Positions 1-8,910 of a stretch of DNA of 64,000 nucleotides are shown piece by piece (the first letter of the stretch is position 1; every line of letters begins with the position of its first letter). The notes under the pieces were generated by a model. The model was given only the letters and a program-made list of their open reading frames with translations. It made no database searches and had not been told where the DNA came from. The position numbers were made by a program, and so were the translations under genes. The stretch comes from Paenibacillus barcinonensis. GTDB lineage: Bacteria > Bacillota > Bacilli > Paenibacillales > Paenibacillaceae. The stretch is taken from assembly GCF_003217495.1 (NCBI RefSeq), contig NZ_QJSW01000001.1:248001-312000 (forward strand), in the 5' to 3' direction.

Positions 1-193
1 GAGTGCCTTGCCAAAGTGCCAGCCTGAGGCAACTCGGGCTTATTGCCAGCACTTCTCCCATGCTAATCATAGCCGTATGTGCCCATTGCCCGCCTGTTAC
101 CGTGAGCAGCTGCATCGCCTCATGCTGCTTGGTCTCCAGCCGGCTGCCATTCATCCATTCCATCAGTTCTGTATCAAGCTGATCTATATGCAT
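1..193 (-). CDS. Pyridoxamine 5'-phosphate oxidase-like protein, N-terminal part (cut by window edge)
   Basis: The minus strand is open from an ATG at 193 to the window edge, about 64 codons. A GAGGGATAAGGA ribosome-binding stretch precedes it. The visible residues contain KQHEAMQLLTV, then HTAMISMGEV and LRLALWQGT. These resemble the first strands of small PNPOx-like split-barrel proteins common in Paenibacillus. The flavin-binding part is not in the window, so whether it binds FMN is unknown. It lies just downstream of a hairpin ending the exporter-like gene, so it is probably transcribed separately. The family call rests on recalled resemblance. Confidence 0.55.
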   Translation of the reverse strand, partial: MHIDQLDTELMEWMNGSRLETKQHEAMQLLTVTGGQWAHTAMISMGEVLAISPSCLRLALWQGT

Positions 194-226
194 ATCCTTA
201 TCCCTCGATTCCTGACCCAATAGACC

Positions 227-258
227 AAACAGCCCGGACGCTAATGTCCGGGCTTGGT
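227..258 (-). terminator. Hairpin terminator after the exporter-like gene
   Basis: A perfect 9-bp stem (AGCCCGGAC at 231-239 with GTCCGGGCT at 246-254) has a 6-nt loop and a short T-rich tail on the minus strand. It sits between the exporter-like gene and the PNPOx-like gene. Confidence 0.7.
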
Positions 259-287
259 TGTTATTCTATTGTATATGATTTTCCAGG

Positions 288-1355
288 CTAAGGCCATCTC
301 AGCCAGTTCAGTAAATTGTCATGTGAATCCTTATCCTCGCCAACACTATGCACATGGTCTGCCAGCCGATTTAATCGTTCCAGCTGATAGCCATAGTCGT
401 AGATGGCTGCGGCTACGATGGATAATCGTAACATACCTTCCTTGTCGATATCAAACTCCTTGATCGCCTGTTCCATGAAATGATCGTTATCGAGTACAAA
501 CTGTGCTGCTTCCTCACCATTCGGCTTTAGCTTGTCTTCGAATTTAAGTAAAGCATGCTCATGGAACTTGATCACCCGTTCCAGATGTGTGTCAAAGAAC
601 AGATCCATATCCGGGGTACGCTGTGCCTGAAAGTAATGACGTTCAACGGAATCCAGTACATCATATCCTTTTTGCAAACTCAACAGCATCTGCTTGTATA
701 CAACCATCTGACGGGTCTCGCTGAATTTGGCACGCTTCATCTTCTTCTGCTCTTCCTCAAAGAGATGATACTTGTCAGATAAGGACTTGATTGACCCACC
801 AAGATTACTTTTCTCCTCCCGGAAAACAACCTCTTTGATCTCGTCGGAGATCGAGGTGCGAAGCAGCAAGGACATGCCGTTAAATACACTTTGGATCTGC
901 TTTACAAACTGCACCTTGGGTTTTGGCGGAAACACCGAGATGTTAATCAGGAATGCAGATATGATGCCTACAAGAGTCAACAGGAACCGATTCAGTGCAA
1001 AGTGCCAATCACCTGAAGCTTCCATAATAGAAACCACCGTGACCAGTGTCAGCCCCACGGTCTCACCCATATTCAATTTAAGACAGATCATGATAACAAG
1101 CACAATAATTAATCCGACTGCAATGGGTTCATTGGACAACACCATGCCACCGAGCAAAGCCACAATAGCTCCCAGCGTCGTTGTCTGCAGCTGATCCAGA
1201 AAATATTTCCACGAACGATAGATGGAAGGCTGCATCGCAAAGATCGCTGCAATCGCGGCAGGTACAGGAGATTGCGGATTCAGGAACATACTGCTCAGAT
1301 ATAAAGCCAGTGTGACCGCGATACCTGTCTTAAGTACACGTGCACCAAATGACAT
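288..1355 (-). CDS. Aromatic acid exporter-like membrane protein (ArAE_1/DUF939, FUSC superfamily)
   Basis: The product is about 355 residues. The N-terminal ~145 residues are hydrophobic with several membrane segments (for example VALLGGMVLS, IIVLVIMICL, LLTLVGIISAFLINIS). The hydrophilic C-terminal half is helical and charged. This two-part plan matches the Firmicute ArAE_1 family (YqjA-like), often named aromatic acid exporters, although the substrate is rarely known. The start is placed at the ATG at 1355, 8 nt after AGGAGG; a GTG at 1364 abuts the ribosome binding site and is too close. It appears to be a single-gene unit. The family is fairly secure; the function is inferred. Confidence 0.75.
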   Translation of the reverse strand: MSFGARVLKTGIAVTLALYLSSMFLNPQSPVPAAIAAIFAMQPSIYRSWKYFLDQLQTTTLGAIVALLGGMVLSNEPIAVGLIIVLVIMICLKLNMGETVGLTLVTVVSIMEASGDWHFALNRFLLTLVGIISAFLINISVFPPKPKVQFVKQIQSVFNGMSLLLRTSISDEIKEVVFREEKSNLGGSIKSLSDKYHLFEEEQKKMKRAKFSETRQMVVYKQMLLSLQKGYDVLDSVERHYFQAQRTPDMDLFFDTHLERVIKFHEHALLKFEDKLKPNGEEAAQFVLDNDHFMEQAIKEFDIDKEGMLRLSIVAAAIYDYGYQLERLNRLADHVHSVGEDKDSHDNLLNWLRWP

Positions 1356-1523
1356 GGCATGCACCTCCTCTTACCCAACCGGTTCGTTTACTTTTGATAA
1401 TGATCATGTTCATGATTACCCCATATTTCTTATTTTGCCTGAATGAGTTCAGGAGAACGATTAATTGTACCATGACATGTTATGCCTTTGCTATTCCCAG
1501 TTCATGAACGTTATAGAAACAAC

Positions 1524-1590
1524 AAAAAAACCTCATCCCTTGCAGATGTTCTGAGCATAATTTAACCCAAAACCTGCAAAAGGATGAAGC
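1524..1590 (-). terminator. Terminator of the SDR gene
   Basis: On the minus strand, CTTCATCC...TTGCAG pairs with CTGCAAGGGATGAG across a loop of about 28 nt and is followed by seven T. It lies downstream of the SDR stop codon. Confidence 0.65.
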
Positions 1591-1638
1591 TTATTTTCCG
1601 TTTCCTTGCATCTTAGCCCAAGCAATCCATGCTTTGGT

Positions 1639-2400
1639 TTAACGAGCCGTCCAGCCGCCGTCCGCTTTAATGACATCTCCGTTTACAAAGCTGGAATCAT
1701 TCGAGCCAAGGAACAAGGCCACACGAGCAATCTCCACCGGCTCGGCAAGCTTGCCTGGTCCAGCATCTCCAATAGCTGCCATTCCCAACGGATGCGGCGC
1801 CGTAATCGTTGTCTGAATATTCGTGTTCACACCACCAGGCGCAATCGCATTGGCCCGGATGTTTCCGCCTTCACGACCATAGGTCGAAGCAATATTTTTC
1901 GTTAAACCGATCAGAGCATGCTTCGAGGCAACATAGGCTGCGCCGCCACGTGTCCCAAACAACCCACCCACGGATGCATTGTTGACAATAACCCCTCCGT
2001 CGCTCTGATCCTTCATAATATTGATCGCAGCCCGGCACGCCCAGAACGGACCATTCAGGTTAATATTCATCAAGCGCTCCCACAGCTCATCCGTCACATC
2101 ACCAACCGGTGTGAAGTTGTCCATTACTCCGGCATTATTTACTAAAATATCAACCGAACCATAAGTTGAAGCAGTGGTTTGAACCATACGTTCAACGTCA
2201 TCTTTCAACGCCATATTGGCAACAATGCCCGTGGCTTCTCCCCCGGCTTGCTTGATCTCAGCCACAACTGCATCTACAGCAGCCTGATTAATATCAACAA
2301 CTGCCACTTTAGCGCCTTCCTGTGCGTACAATACAGCGATAGCTCGTCCCATGCCGCTTCCTGCACCCGTTACAATTGCTGCTTTCCCCTGAAGTTTCAT
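1639..2400 (-). CDS. SDR-family NAD(P)-dependent oxidoreductase
   Basis: This is a classical short-chain dehydrogenase of 253 residues. It has the cofactor motif TGAGSGMG at 11-18, an acidic residue D36 after strand 2 (suggesting NAD preference), NNAG at 88-91, and the tetrad N114, S143, Y156, K160 (YVASK). The substrate cannot be told; glucose/3-oxoacyl-type dehydrogenases look like this. The start is set at the ATG at 2400, 9 nt after AAGGGAG; an upstream in-frame ATG at 2406 is too close to that site. It is divergent from a TetR gene and is probably controlled by it. Confidence 0.85.
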   Translation of the reverse strand: MKLQGKAAIVTGAGSGMGRAIAVLYAQEGAKVAVVDINQAAVDAVVAEIKQAGGEATGIVANMALKDDVERMVQTTASTYGSVDILVNNAGVMDNFTPVGDVTDELWERLMNINLNGPFWACRAAINIMKDQSDGGVIVNNASVGGLFGTRGGAAYVASKHALIGLTKNIASTYGREGGNIRANAIAPGGVNTNIQTTITAPHPLGMAAIGDAGPGKLAEPVEIARVALFLGSNDSSFVNGDVIKADGGWTAR

Positions 2401-2482
2401 CTGCATGCGCTCCCTTATATTCAAAATGCTGAATCTCTATGCTTCCATGTGTTGAGTAACGTACACACTTATTTTATACAAA

Positions 2483-2496
2483 TGATAACGCTTACT
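2483..2496. promoter_or_regulatory. Possible catabolite-responsive (cre-like) element between SDR and tetR
   Basis: TGATAACGCTTACT matches the Bacillus cre consensus TGWNANCGNTNWCA except at the last base. It lies in the ~190-bp divergent intergenic region, where a TetR operator would also be expected. Single-mismatch cre matches occur by chance, so this is a candidate only. Confidence 0.3.
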
Positions 2497-2594
2497 TCAA
2501 TTAACAACTTTTAATCATTTGTTCAAAATCGTACATTTCAATTATAATATGTTCAATATATTGTTTATTTTGTACATAAGGAGGGCCATATGTC

Positions 2595-3191
2595 ATGCGC
2601 GAGAACATCGGGGTTGCCCGAACCAAAAATGCTTTAAAAGCCGCTTTACTATCGTTGCTTCACGAGAAGGAGCTGCGTGAGATCACCATCACTCAGATTA
2701 CATCTGCAGCAGGTTATGCCAGAGGTTCGTTCTACTTTCATTATCAATATAAAGAGGAATTGCTGGATGAGCTCATTGACGATACGATCCGGGGATTCAC
2801 GACCTCCTTCAAAGAACCGTATGAACGTAGGAGGCACGAGTTTAACCTTATGAATATCTCCTATCCCACTGTTACTATTTTTGAATACATCCATAAAAAT
2901 GCTTCTGCCTTCAGGCTATTCTTTACGAGAAGCAATATGGGTTTTCAGGAAAAACTTGCTCAAGCGATACAGGCCATCTACATACAGGACATGGAGCTGC
3001 TCTTTCCCGCGATACCTGAACATATCAATCGAGACATTATCACCCATCATCATGTGTACTTGCTGCTGAGCTTCATCGCCTTCTGGATCAAGTCCAACTT
3101 TAAATATTCCCCTCAATATATGACCGAGCAGATGCTGGAGATTGCAAAGTTAAATTCGGTCTCACATAAGAACAAACCACTCGAAACGTAA
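2595..3191 (+). CDS. TetR/AcrR-family transcriptional regulator
   Basis: The product has 198 residues. Residues ~8-55 form a TetR DNA-binding domain, with recognition-helix region AGYARGSFYFHYQYKEEL. The C-terminal ligand-binding domain resembles the TetR_C_7-like group. The ATG at 2595 follows AAGGAGG by 10 nt. It is divergently arranged with the SDR gene, which is the usual layout for a local repressor and its target. The ligand is unknown. Confidence 0.85.
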   Translation: MRENIGVARTKNALKAALLSLLHEKELREITITQITSAAGYARGSFYFHYQYKEELLDELIDDTIRGFTTSFKEPYERRRHEFNLMNISYPTVTIFEYIHKNASAFRLFFTRSNMGFQEKLAQAIQAIYIQDMELLFPAIPEHINRDIITHHHVYLLLSFIAFWIKSNFKYSPQYMTEQMLEIAKLNSVSHKNKPLET

Positions 3192-3220
3192 TCATAACCA
3201 TTCTTCGGCTGAAAAAATAT

Positions 3221-3260
3221 AAAAAAGCACACCGTCTCCAAACAGAGACGGAATGCTTTC
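3221..3260. terminator. Bidirectional terminator between tetR and the HD-hydrolase gene
   Basis: CCGTCTC (3232-3238) pairs with GAGACGG (3245-3251), extended by AAAAAGCA/TGCTTT. There is an A tract on one side and T runs on both strands. It serves the convergent tetR and malic enzyme/HD units. Confidence 0.75.
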
Positions 3261-3307
3261 ACAATGACATGGGTTGTTGACACGCCGGCGATTGGCTGCC
3301 GCTTGCT

Positions 3308-4000
3308 TTACTGCTCCGTACCTTGCCATTCGTTCTTGAACTGCTCTACGAACCGCACCATGTAATCATGACGCTGCCGAGCCAGTTCCTTACCACGGGA
3401 AGTATTCATCAAATCTTTGAGCTTGAACAATTTCTCGTAAAAATGATTAATCGTTGTGCTGCGCTCATTCCGATATTGCTCACGGGTCATCTGCTCCCGT
3501 GGCGGAAGTGAAGGATCGTACATTTCACGCCCGCGAGCACCGGCAAATGCAAAGGTACGGGCAATGCCGATTGCACCCAGTGCATCCAGACGATCTGCAT
3601 CCTGTACAACTTGGGCCTCAAGGGAGCTGAGCGCAGCTACTTGACCACCTGCATACGAAATCGTGCTAATAATGTTCAGCACCGCATCCCGCGTGGCTGG
3701 AGCAAGCGGCTGCGTATCCAGCCACGCGTGCAGCTTCGCCATGCCCGCCTCCAGGCTGTCATTGAGCTTCTCGTCCGGTACATCATGCAGCAGTGCAGCC
3801 AGTTCACAGATGAACGGGTCAGCCCCTTCATCATGAGCCAGTCTGGCTGCAAGAGCTGTGACGCGCTCAATATGAGTCCAGTCATGTCCATCGGAGTGCC
3901 GGGATGCGTCCTCCTGTACAAAAGCACGAGCCGCACGCAGAATGGATTCATTCACTGGATGATGTGATCGCTTCGATGAATGAGGTCGATCGGAGGTCAT
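3308..4000 (-). CDS. HD-domain phosphohydrolase (YedJ-like)
   Basis: The product has 230 residues and carries the HD metal site: H43 (in HDWTH), H72-D73 (LLHDV) and D134 (QDADRLDALGAIGIARTF). The DADRLDALGAIG signature is typical of YedJ-type HD hydrolases, which act on phosphorylated small molecules; the substrate is not established. Its ATG shares one base with the TGA of the malic enzyme gene (TGATG), so translation is probably coupled. The short N-terminal tail (residues 1-15) is basic and His/Ser-rich. Confidence 0.8.
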   Translation of the reverse strand: MTSDRPHSSKRSHHPVNESILRAARAFVQEDASRHSDGHDWTHIERVTALAARLAHDEGADPFICELAALLHDVPDEKLNDSLEAGMAKLHAWLDTQPLAPATRDAVLNIISTISYAGGQVAALSSLEAQVVQDADRLDALGAIGIARTFAFAGARGREMYDPSLPPREQMTREQYRNERSTTINHFYEKLFKLKDLMNTSRGKELARQRHDYMVRFVEQFKNEWQGTEQ

Positions 4001-5439
4001 CAGGATTCTCCACCTTCACGCGTCTGCTCTCGCGGCACACGTCTCGCCACGCCCGTCTTGATTGCCGCCTCAATGACACGGCTGCGCATGGATTTCACCA
4101 CTTTATCGTTAAATACACTTGGGATAATGTAATAACGAGTGCGCTCTTCATCCGAGATGGATGAGGCAATCGCCTGAGCTGCCGCCAGCTTCATCTCTTC
4201 ATTGATTTCCGTTGCCCGGCAATCGAGTACCGCCCTGAACATGCCTGGAAAACAAAGCACATTATTAATCTGGTTCGGATAATCAGAGCGTCCTGTCGCC
4301 ATAACAGCTACAATATCCTCAACCAGAGCCGGCATAATCTCAGGCACCGGATTGGCCATTGCAAATACAATAGGATTATCCGCCATCGTCTGTACATCCT
4401 CGCGTGTAAGCAGATTGCCGCGAGACAAGCCGATAAAAACATCGGCATCGCGGATAACTTCCCGCAAGGAACCCGTCTCCAGATCAGGGTTAGTGCGCGC
4501 TGCATACTCTGTCCAGACCTCATTTTCATACGTATTCGTACGGACGATTGCACCCTCGCGATCCACACCGATGAGTCGCTTCGCACCGGCAGATAGCAAA
4601 ATATTGCTGCATGCCACGCCAGCGGCCCCGATGCCACACACTACAATTTTCACATCATCAATGGATTTTCCAACCAGCTTCAGCGCATTTATCAGACCTG
4701 CATACAGCACAACCGCTGTACCATGCTGATCATCGTGGAACACCGGAATGTCCAGTTCTTCATTCAAGCGGCGTTCAATCTCGAAGCACCGCGGGGAAGA
4801 AATATCCTCCAGATTGATGCCGCCGAAGGCTGGTGATATCGCTTTCACCGTTCGGATGATTTCTTCGGTATCCTGAGTATCCAGACAGATCGGGAACGCA
4901 TCCACACCTGCAAACTGTTTGAACAGCATCGCTTTTCCTTCCATAACCGGCATCGCTGCACGCGGTCCGATATTGCCAAGCCCCAGCACCGCGCTGCCAT
5001 CAGACACAACGGCAACGGTATTCCGTTTAATTGTGAGTGAGAAAGCTTTCCCCGGCTCCTCGGATATCGCAGAGCATACCCGGGCCACATCCGGTGTGTA
5101 TACACGCGACAGGTCTTCCCGGTTGTGAATCGGGGTTTTCGGTGTCACTTCAATCTTGCCGCCCAGATGCAGCAGGAATGTACGATCCGATACGTTAACG
5201 ATAGATACGCCTTTTAGTTGACGCACAGCTTCTATAATTTTACTGTTGTCCTGTGAGTCGGTGACTGCAACAGTCAAGTCGCGCACACTGACATCCTGAT
5301 TGGTCGAAATGACGTCAATGGCAATGATGTCTCCTCCAGCTTCCGAGATGGCCGAGGCCACTTCGCCAAACTTGATATCTTTCGTTGTCATTTCCAGCCG
5401 TATAATAATGCTGTTGCCGTCCAGATTTCTCTGATTCAT
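4000..5439 (-). CDS. Malic enzyme with N-terminal ACT domain
   Basis: This enzyme oxidatively decarboxylates malate to pyruvate with NAD(P). About 479 residues: an ACT regulatory domain at ~10-85 (NSIIIRLEM...), the malate-binding segment YTPDVARVCSAI, a metal/substrate region VSDGSAVLGLGNIGP and NLEDISSPRCFEIE, the FHDDQHGTA motif, then a Rossmann fold (GIGAAGVA, followed by GVDREG). The ACT domain suggests allosteric control by a small metabolite. The start is the ATG at 5439 preceded by GGGAGG at 8 nt; an ATG 39 nt upstream lacks a ribosome binding site. It is co-transcribed with the HD hydrolase. Confidence 0.9.
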   Translation of the reverse strand: MNQRNLDGNSIIIRLEMTTKDIKFGEVASAISEAGGDIIAIDVISTNQDVSVRDLTVAVTDSQDNSKIIEAVRQLKGVSIVNVSDRTFLLHLGGKIEVTPKTPIHNREDLSRVYTPDVARVCSAISEEPGKAFSLTIKRNTVAVVSDGSAVLGLGNIGPRAAMPVMEGKAMLFKQFAGVDAFPICLDTQDTEEIIRTVKAISPAFGGINLEDISSPRCFEIERRLNEELDIPVFHDDQHGTAVVLYAGLINALKLVGKSIDDVKIVVCGIGAAGVACSNILLSAGAKRLIGVDREGAIVRTNTYENEVWTEYAARTNPDLETGSLREVIRDADVFIGLSRGNLLTREDVQTMADNPIVFAMANPVPEIMPALVEDIVAVMATGRSDYPNQINNVLCFPGMFRAVLDCRATEINEEMKLAAAQAIASSISDEERTRYYIIPSVFNDKVVKSMRSRVIEAAIKTGVARRVPREQTREGGES

Positions 5440-5559
5440 TCCAATTCCTCCCAGACAATGAAAGTCTAAAGTTGACAAGTTACGTATTTGTCTTCGCTAC
5501 GTGGACACGATTATCCTTTATCTTGTCCAGAAAAAGTGCTGAAGCCCTATTTCAGCATC

Positions 5560-5603
5560 AAAAAAAGATTACCCAAGCACCTGCTTCGAGGCACTTGGGC
5601 AAT
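5560..5603 (-). terminator. Terminator of the galactan operon
   Basis: On the minus strand TTGCCCAAGTGC pairs with GTGCTTGGGTAA and is followed by seven T. It lies downstream of the GH42 gene. Confidence 0.8.
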
Positions 5604-5666
5604 CCGTTTATCGGCTGTTTCATATTATATTATGCTATTCCTCTGATGCAATTCACTGACATCGCC

Positions 5667-7739
5667 TTATTTGCGATTTGCTGCTCTGCGTAGCACGCGA
5701 ATATCGTAAGGTTGCAAGCTCATGCCAGATTGCACCGCTTGACCGCTGAGCACATCGGTATACGCCTGATTGTCCAGCTGAATCTGCTTCTCGTTCTCTG
5801 TATAGTTCTGTACAAATACATAGTCGGAATGACCGTCTGTACGAACATGAGCCGTTGTACCCGCAGCCAGCTCGGACTTGAGTCCGCGCTCCAGATCGAG
5901 CTCAGCAATCAGCTTGCCGTAGAAATCATCGTAAAATGGTGCTTTCATACGTGCAGCCATATAATAGGCCTTGCCCGAGCCCAGCTCGTTCACAGTTAAG
6001 GCCGGTCGTCCTGCATAGAAATCGGAACGATAAGAAGCCAGCGACTTCGCACCCTCCAGATGAATCAGATCACAGAGCTCAATTGCATCATATTCCGCTG
6101 TAAGCCCAAGCGCATTGCCCTGCTCTGGAATAATGCCGTTGAGTTCACGATCATGCAGTCCGTCAATCTCTTCAGACCAGATGCCCAGCGTTTTGCGAAG
6201 CGGTCCAGGGAATCCTCCCAGGAAGCACAGATCGTTCTCATTAACGATGCCCGACCAGTATGTTGCTACAAATGTACCGCCCTGCTCCACAAACTTTTCG
6301 ATTCGTTCGCCTACACCCTCACGAACGAGATAGAGCATGGGTGCAACGAGCACTTTGTATTTGGACAGATCGGCATCCATATCAATCACGTCCACGGCTA
6401 CACCTTTTTTCCAGAAGGCTTCATAGTGAGCCTCTACCGTCTGCTCGTATTTCACACCGATGTTGCGCGGACCCTGTGAATCATTCACAGCCCAGCGGTT
6501 TTCCCAATCAAAGATGATTGCAACTTCGGCAGGAACCGACGCCCCTACAATATCCTGCATGCTCTGTAGCGCTGTGCCTACGTCTGTTACATCCTTGAAT
6601 ACACGCGTATGCTCAGTGCCTACATGGTCAACCACAGCACCATGCAGCTTCTCGCTGGACCCGCGGCTTTTTCTCCACTGGAAGTACTGCACGCTGTCTG
6701 ATCCGTGAGCTACCGCCTGCAAGGAAGACAACAGATGCATACCCGGACGCTTCAGCTTGCTCACATCCTGCCAGTTGGTTGAGCTTGGCGTGCTTTCCAT
6801 CAGCAGGAACGGTTGACCGCCTTTGATGGACCGTACAATATCATGCATCATCGCAATACGGGACGCCTGCTTCGCATCATCCTCTGCATCATGCCATGTC
6901 GGGTAGCTATCCCAGGAGAGGAAATCAAGAATATCTGCGAACTTCCAATAGTTGAGACCGCCGTAGAATTCCATCAGGTTGGTAGTCACAGGCAGATTCG
7001 GATTTTTCGCCTTGAGTGGCTTCGTCTCGTGTACGATGAAATCTGCTGTCTGATCCGTTACGAAACGGCGCCAGTCCAGATTCATGGCATGAACCTGAGT
7101 CTCACCATGCGGTGCCGGAGATTCGACCTGACTCCAGTCTGTTACCGTATGGCTCCAGAATGTTGTCCACCACGCATGATTCAGCTCATCCAGCGTTTTG
7201 TATTTATTTTTCACCCAGCCGCGGAATGCCTCCTGACAGTAGTCACAGTGACAATCCCCGCCGTATTCATTCGAAATATGCCAGCCAATGACGGCAGGAT
7301 GATCCGAATACCGCTCGGCCAGTTTTGTGTTCATCTCCGTCACCTTTTCGCGATACACCGGAGACGTATAACAATGGTTATGACGGAAGCCATGAAGGTT
7401 CCGCACCCGATTTTCGGAGACACGCAGCACTTCAGGGTACTTTGCTGACATCCAAGCTGGTCTGGCACCACTTGGTGTTGCCAGAAAAGCGTAAATGCCA
7501 CTCGCTGCGAAACGCTCCAGCACCTGATCCAGCCATTCAAACGTATACACGCCTTCTTCCGGTTCAAGTGATACCCAGGAGAAAATACCGATGGACATCA
7601 CATTACATTTGGCTAGTTTCATCAAGCGAATATCTTCTTCCAGCACTTCAGGATAACGGAGCCACTGCTCCGGGTTGTAGTCTGCACCATGCAGCATATG
7701 CGGTGCTTTGGAACTTACAGGTGGAAATTGGTATGTCAT
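5667..7739 (-). CDS. ganA: GH42 beta-galactosidase
   Basis: This 690-residue protein hydrolyses terminal beta-galactosyl residues from galacto-oligosaccharides and has no signal peptide, so it should act in the cytoplasm. GH42 features are a TIM barrel with acid/base E158 (HISNEYGG), nucleophile E315 (LLMEST) and the zinc-type cysteine cluster C123, C163, C165, C168 (CHCDYC). A beta-galactosidase trimerisation domain follows around 390-600, then a beta-sandwich C-terminus. It is the last gene of the unit, behind an intracellular GH53 endo-galactanase, which points to beta-1,4-galactan oligomers as substrate. ATG start with AAGGGAG at 8 nt. Confidence 0.92.
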   Translation of the reverse strand: MTYQFPPVSSKAPHMLHGADYNPEQWLRYPEVLEEDIRLMKLAKCNVMSIGIFSWVSLEPEEGVYTFEWLDQVLERFAASGIYAFLATPSGARPAWMSAKYPEVLRVSENRVRNLHGFRHNHCYTSPVYREKVTEMNTKLAERYSDHPAVIGWHISNEYGGDCHCDYCQEAFRGWVKNKYKTLDELNHAWWTTFWSHTVTDWSQVESPAPHGETQVHAMNLDWRRFVTDQTADFIVHETKPLKAKNPNLPVTTNLMEFYGGLNYWKFADILDFLSWDSYPTWHDAEDDAKQASRIAMMHDIVRSIKGGQPFLLMESTPSSTNWQDVSKLKRPGMHLLSSLQAVAHGSDSVQYFQWRKSRGSSEKLHGAVVDHVGTEHTRVFKDVTDVGTALQSMQDIVGASVPAEVAIIFDWENRWAVNDSQGPRNIGVKYEQTVEAHYEAFWKKGVAVDVIDMDADLSKYKVLVAPMLYLVREGVGERIEKFVEQGGTFVATYWSGIVNENDLCFLGGFPGPLRKTLGIWSEEIDGLHDRELNGIIPEQGNALGLTAEYDAIELCDLIHLEGAKSLASYRSDFYAGRPALTVNELGSGKAYYMAARMKAPFYDDFYGKLIAELDLERGLKSELAAGTTAHVRTDGHSDYVFVQNYTENEKQIQLDNQAYTDVLSGQAVQSGMSLQPYDIRVLRRAANRK

Positions 7740-7792
7740 GAGTAAAACTCCCTTGCTGTTGTATTACGAACATTTTGCTTTTGCAAACCTTA

Positions 7793-8878
7793 TTAAACGA
7801 AGGATGTGGCATTCAGTTCTTGCGCCGCAGTTAACGCCTTGAATGAATCGAGCTTACGACCTTTGAAATCAAACATCGTCAGGTTCCCCCAGTTGTTCGG
7901 GTGGCCTACGGACCATTCTTCCTTGCTCGGAATCCATGCAGGCTCCCAATAGTAGAAGCCATGGCCCAGACCGCCGGGAACTTCACGAATAATCTGCAGC
8001 ATATCCTGCAAATATCGAGTCTGCCCCTCCACAGTGGCCGGATAACCTGGCAACAGCATATCCTCCTGATTCATGATCCATTCGATGCCTTCCGGCTGTT
8101 CAAGGGTCCATGGATACGCGGTTTCCACAACATTGATTGGCTTGCCATAACGCTTGGCCAGATCGTTCAGATTGTCACGCAGTGCATCCAGCGTTCCATG
8201 CCACCAAGGGTAATAGGACAACCCGATGACGTCAAACTCAACACCCAGTGCTTCAAAGCGATCATAGAATTTTCGACTTTCCGCATTATCGCCGCCGCGG
8301 TCAATATGAATCATAATCTGAATTGAAGGATCAACTGATTTAACTGCCGCAATGCCATATTTCACAAGCCCCGCAAAGCGTTGCCACTGCTCGTCCGTAT
8401 CATGCTCTTCGCCGCCGACACGTCCATCATCCCACAGCATGCCTGGCGTAATTTCATTGCCGACCTGAACCATATCCGGCAGGGCATCGTGCTCCTTTAA
8501 TGCGCGAAGTACATCCGCTGTATATGTGCATACCGCCAGTTTAAGCTGCTCATAGGACAGGTTCTCCCATGCTTTCGGCTTCCACTGATTGGCCGGATCA
8601 GCCCATCGGTCCGAGTAATGAAAATCGAGCAGAAACTGCAAGCCCTGAGCCTTGATACGTTTCGCAACTTCAATTGTGCGCTCCAGATTACAGAATCCGC
8701 CGACTGGATCATTCCAGATTCGCAGCCGAATTGCATTGGCATCATTCAGCTTGAGAATGGTAAGCAGATCTTCTTCTTTGCCATCCGCATCCCGATATGT
8801 TCCCCCATGCTGTTCGATCTCGTCCATAAATGACACATCCATGCCAAGAATAAATGGTTGTTTGGTGGATTGATTCAA
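7793..8878 (-). CDS. ganB: GH53 endo-beta-1,4-galactanase, cytoplasmic form
   Basis: This cleaves internal beta-1,4-galactosyl links of (arabino)galactan. GH53 signatures are LGMDVSF near the N-terminus, acid/base E142 (VGNEITPG), nucleophile E252 (VVETAYPW) and the C-terminal YYWEPAW. Numbering starts at a TTG at 8878, chosen because a GGAGG lies 8 nt before it; the in-frame ATG at 8893 overlaps that GGAGG. Neither start gives a signal peptide, whereas Bacillus GanB is secreted. It lies between the permease and GH42 genes, so it probably trims imported oligomers. The symbol is by analogy. Confidence 0.88.
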   Translation of the reverse strand: MNQSTKQPFILGMDVSFMDEIEQHGGTYRDADGKEEDLLTILKLNDANAIRLRIWNDPVGGFCNLERTIEVAKRIKAQGLQFLLDFHYSDRWADPANQWKPKAWENLSYEQLKLAVCTYTADVLRALKEHDALPDMVQVGNEITPGMLWDDGRVGGEEHDTDEQWQRFAGLVKYGIAAVKSVDPSIQIMIHIDRGGDNAESRKFYDRFEALGVEFDVIGLSYYPWWHGTLDALRDNLNDLAKRYGKPINVVETAYPWTLEQPEGIEWIMNQEDMLLPGYPATVEGQTRYLQDMLQIIREVPGGLGHGFYYWEPAWIPSKEEWSVGHPNNWGNLTMFDFKGRKLDSFKALTAAQELNATSFV

Positions 8879-8910
8879 AATATCAGCCTCCATAAATTAG
8901 GGATTCAGGC

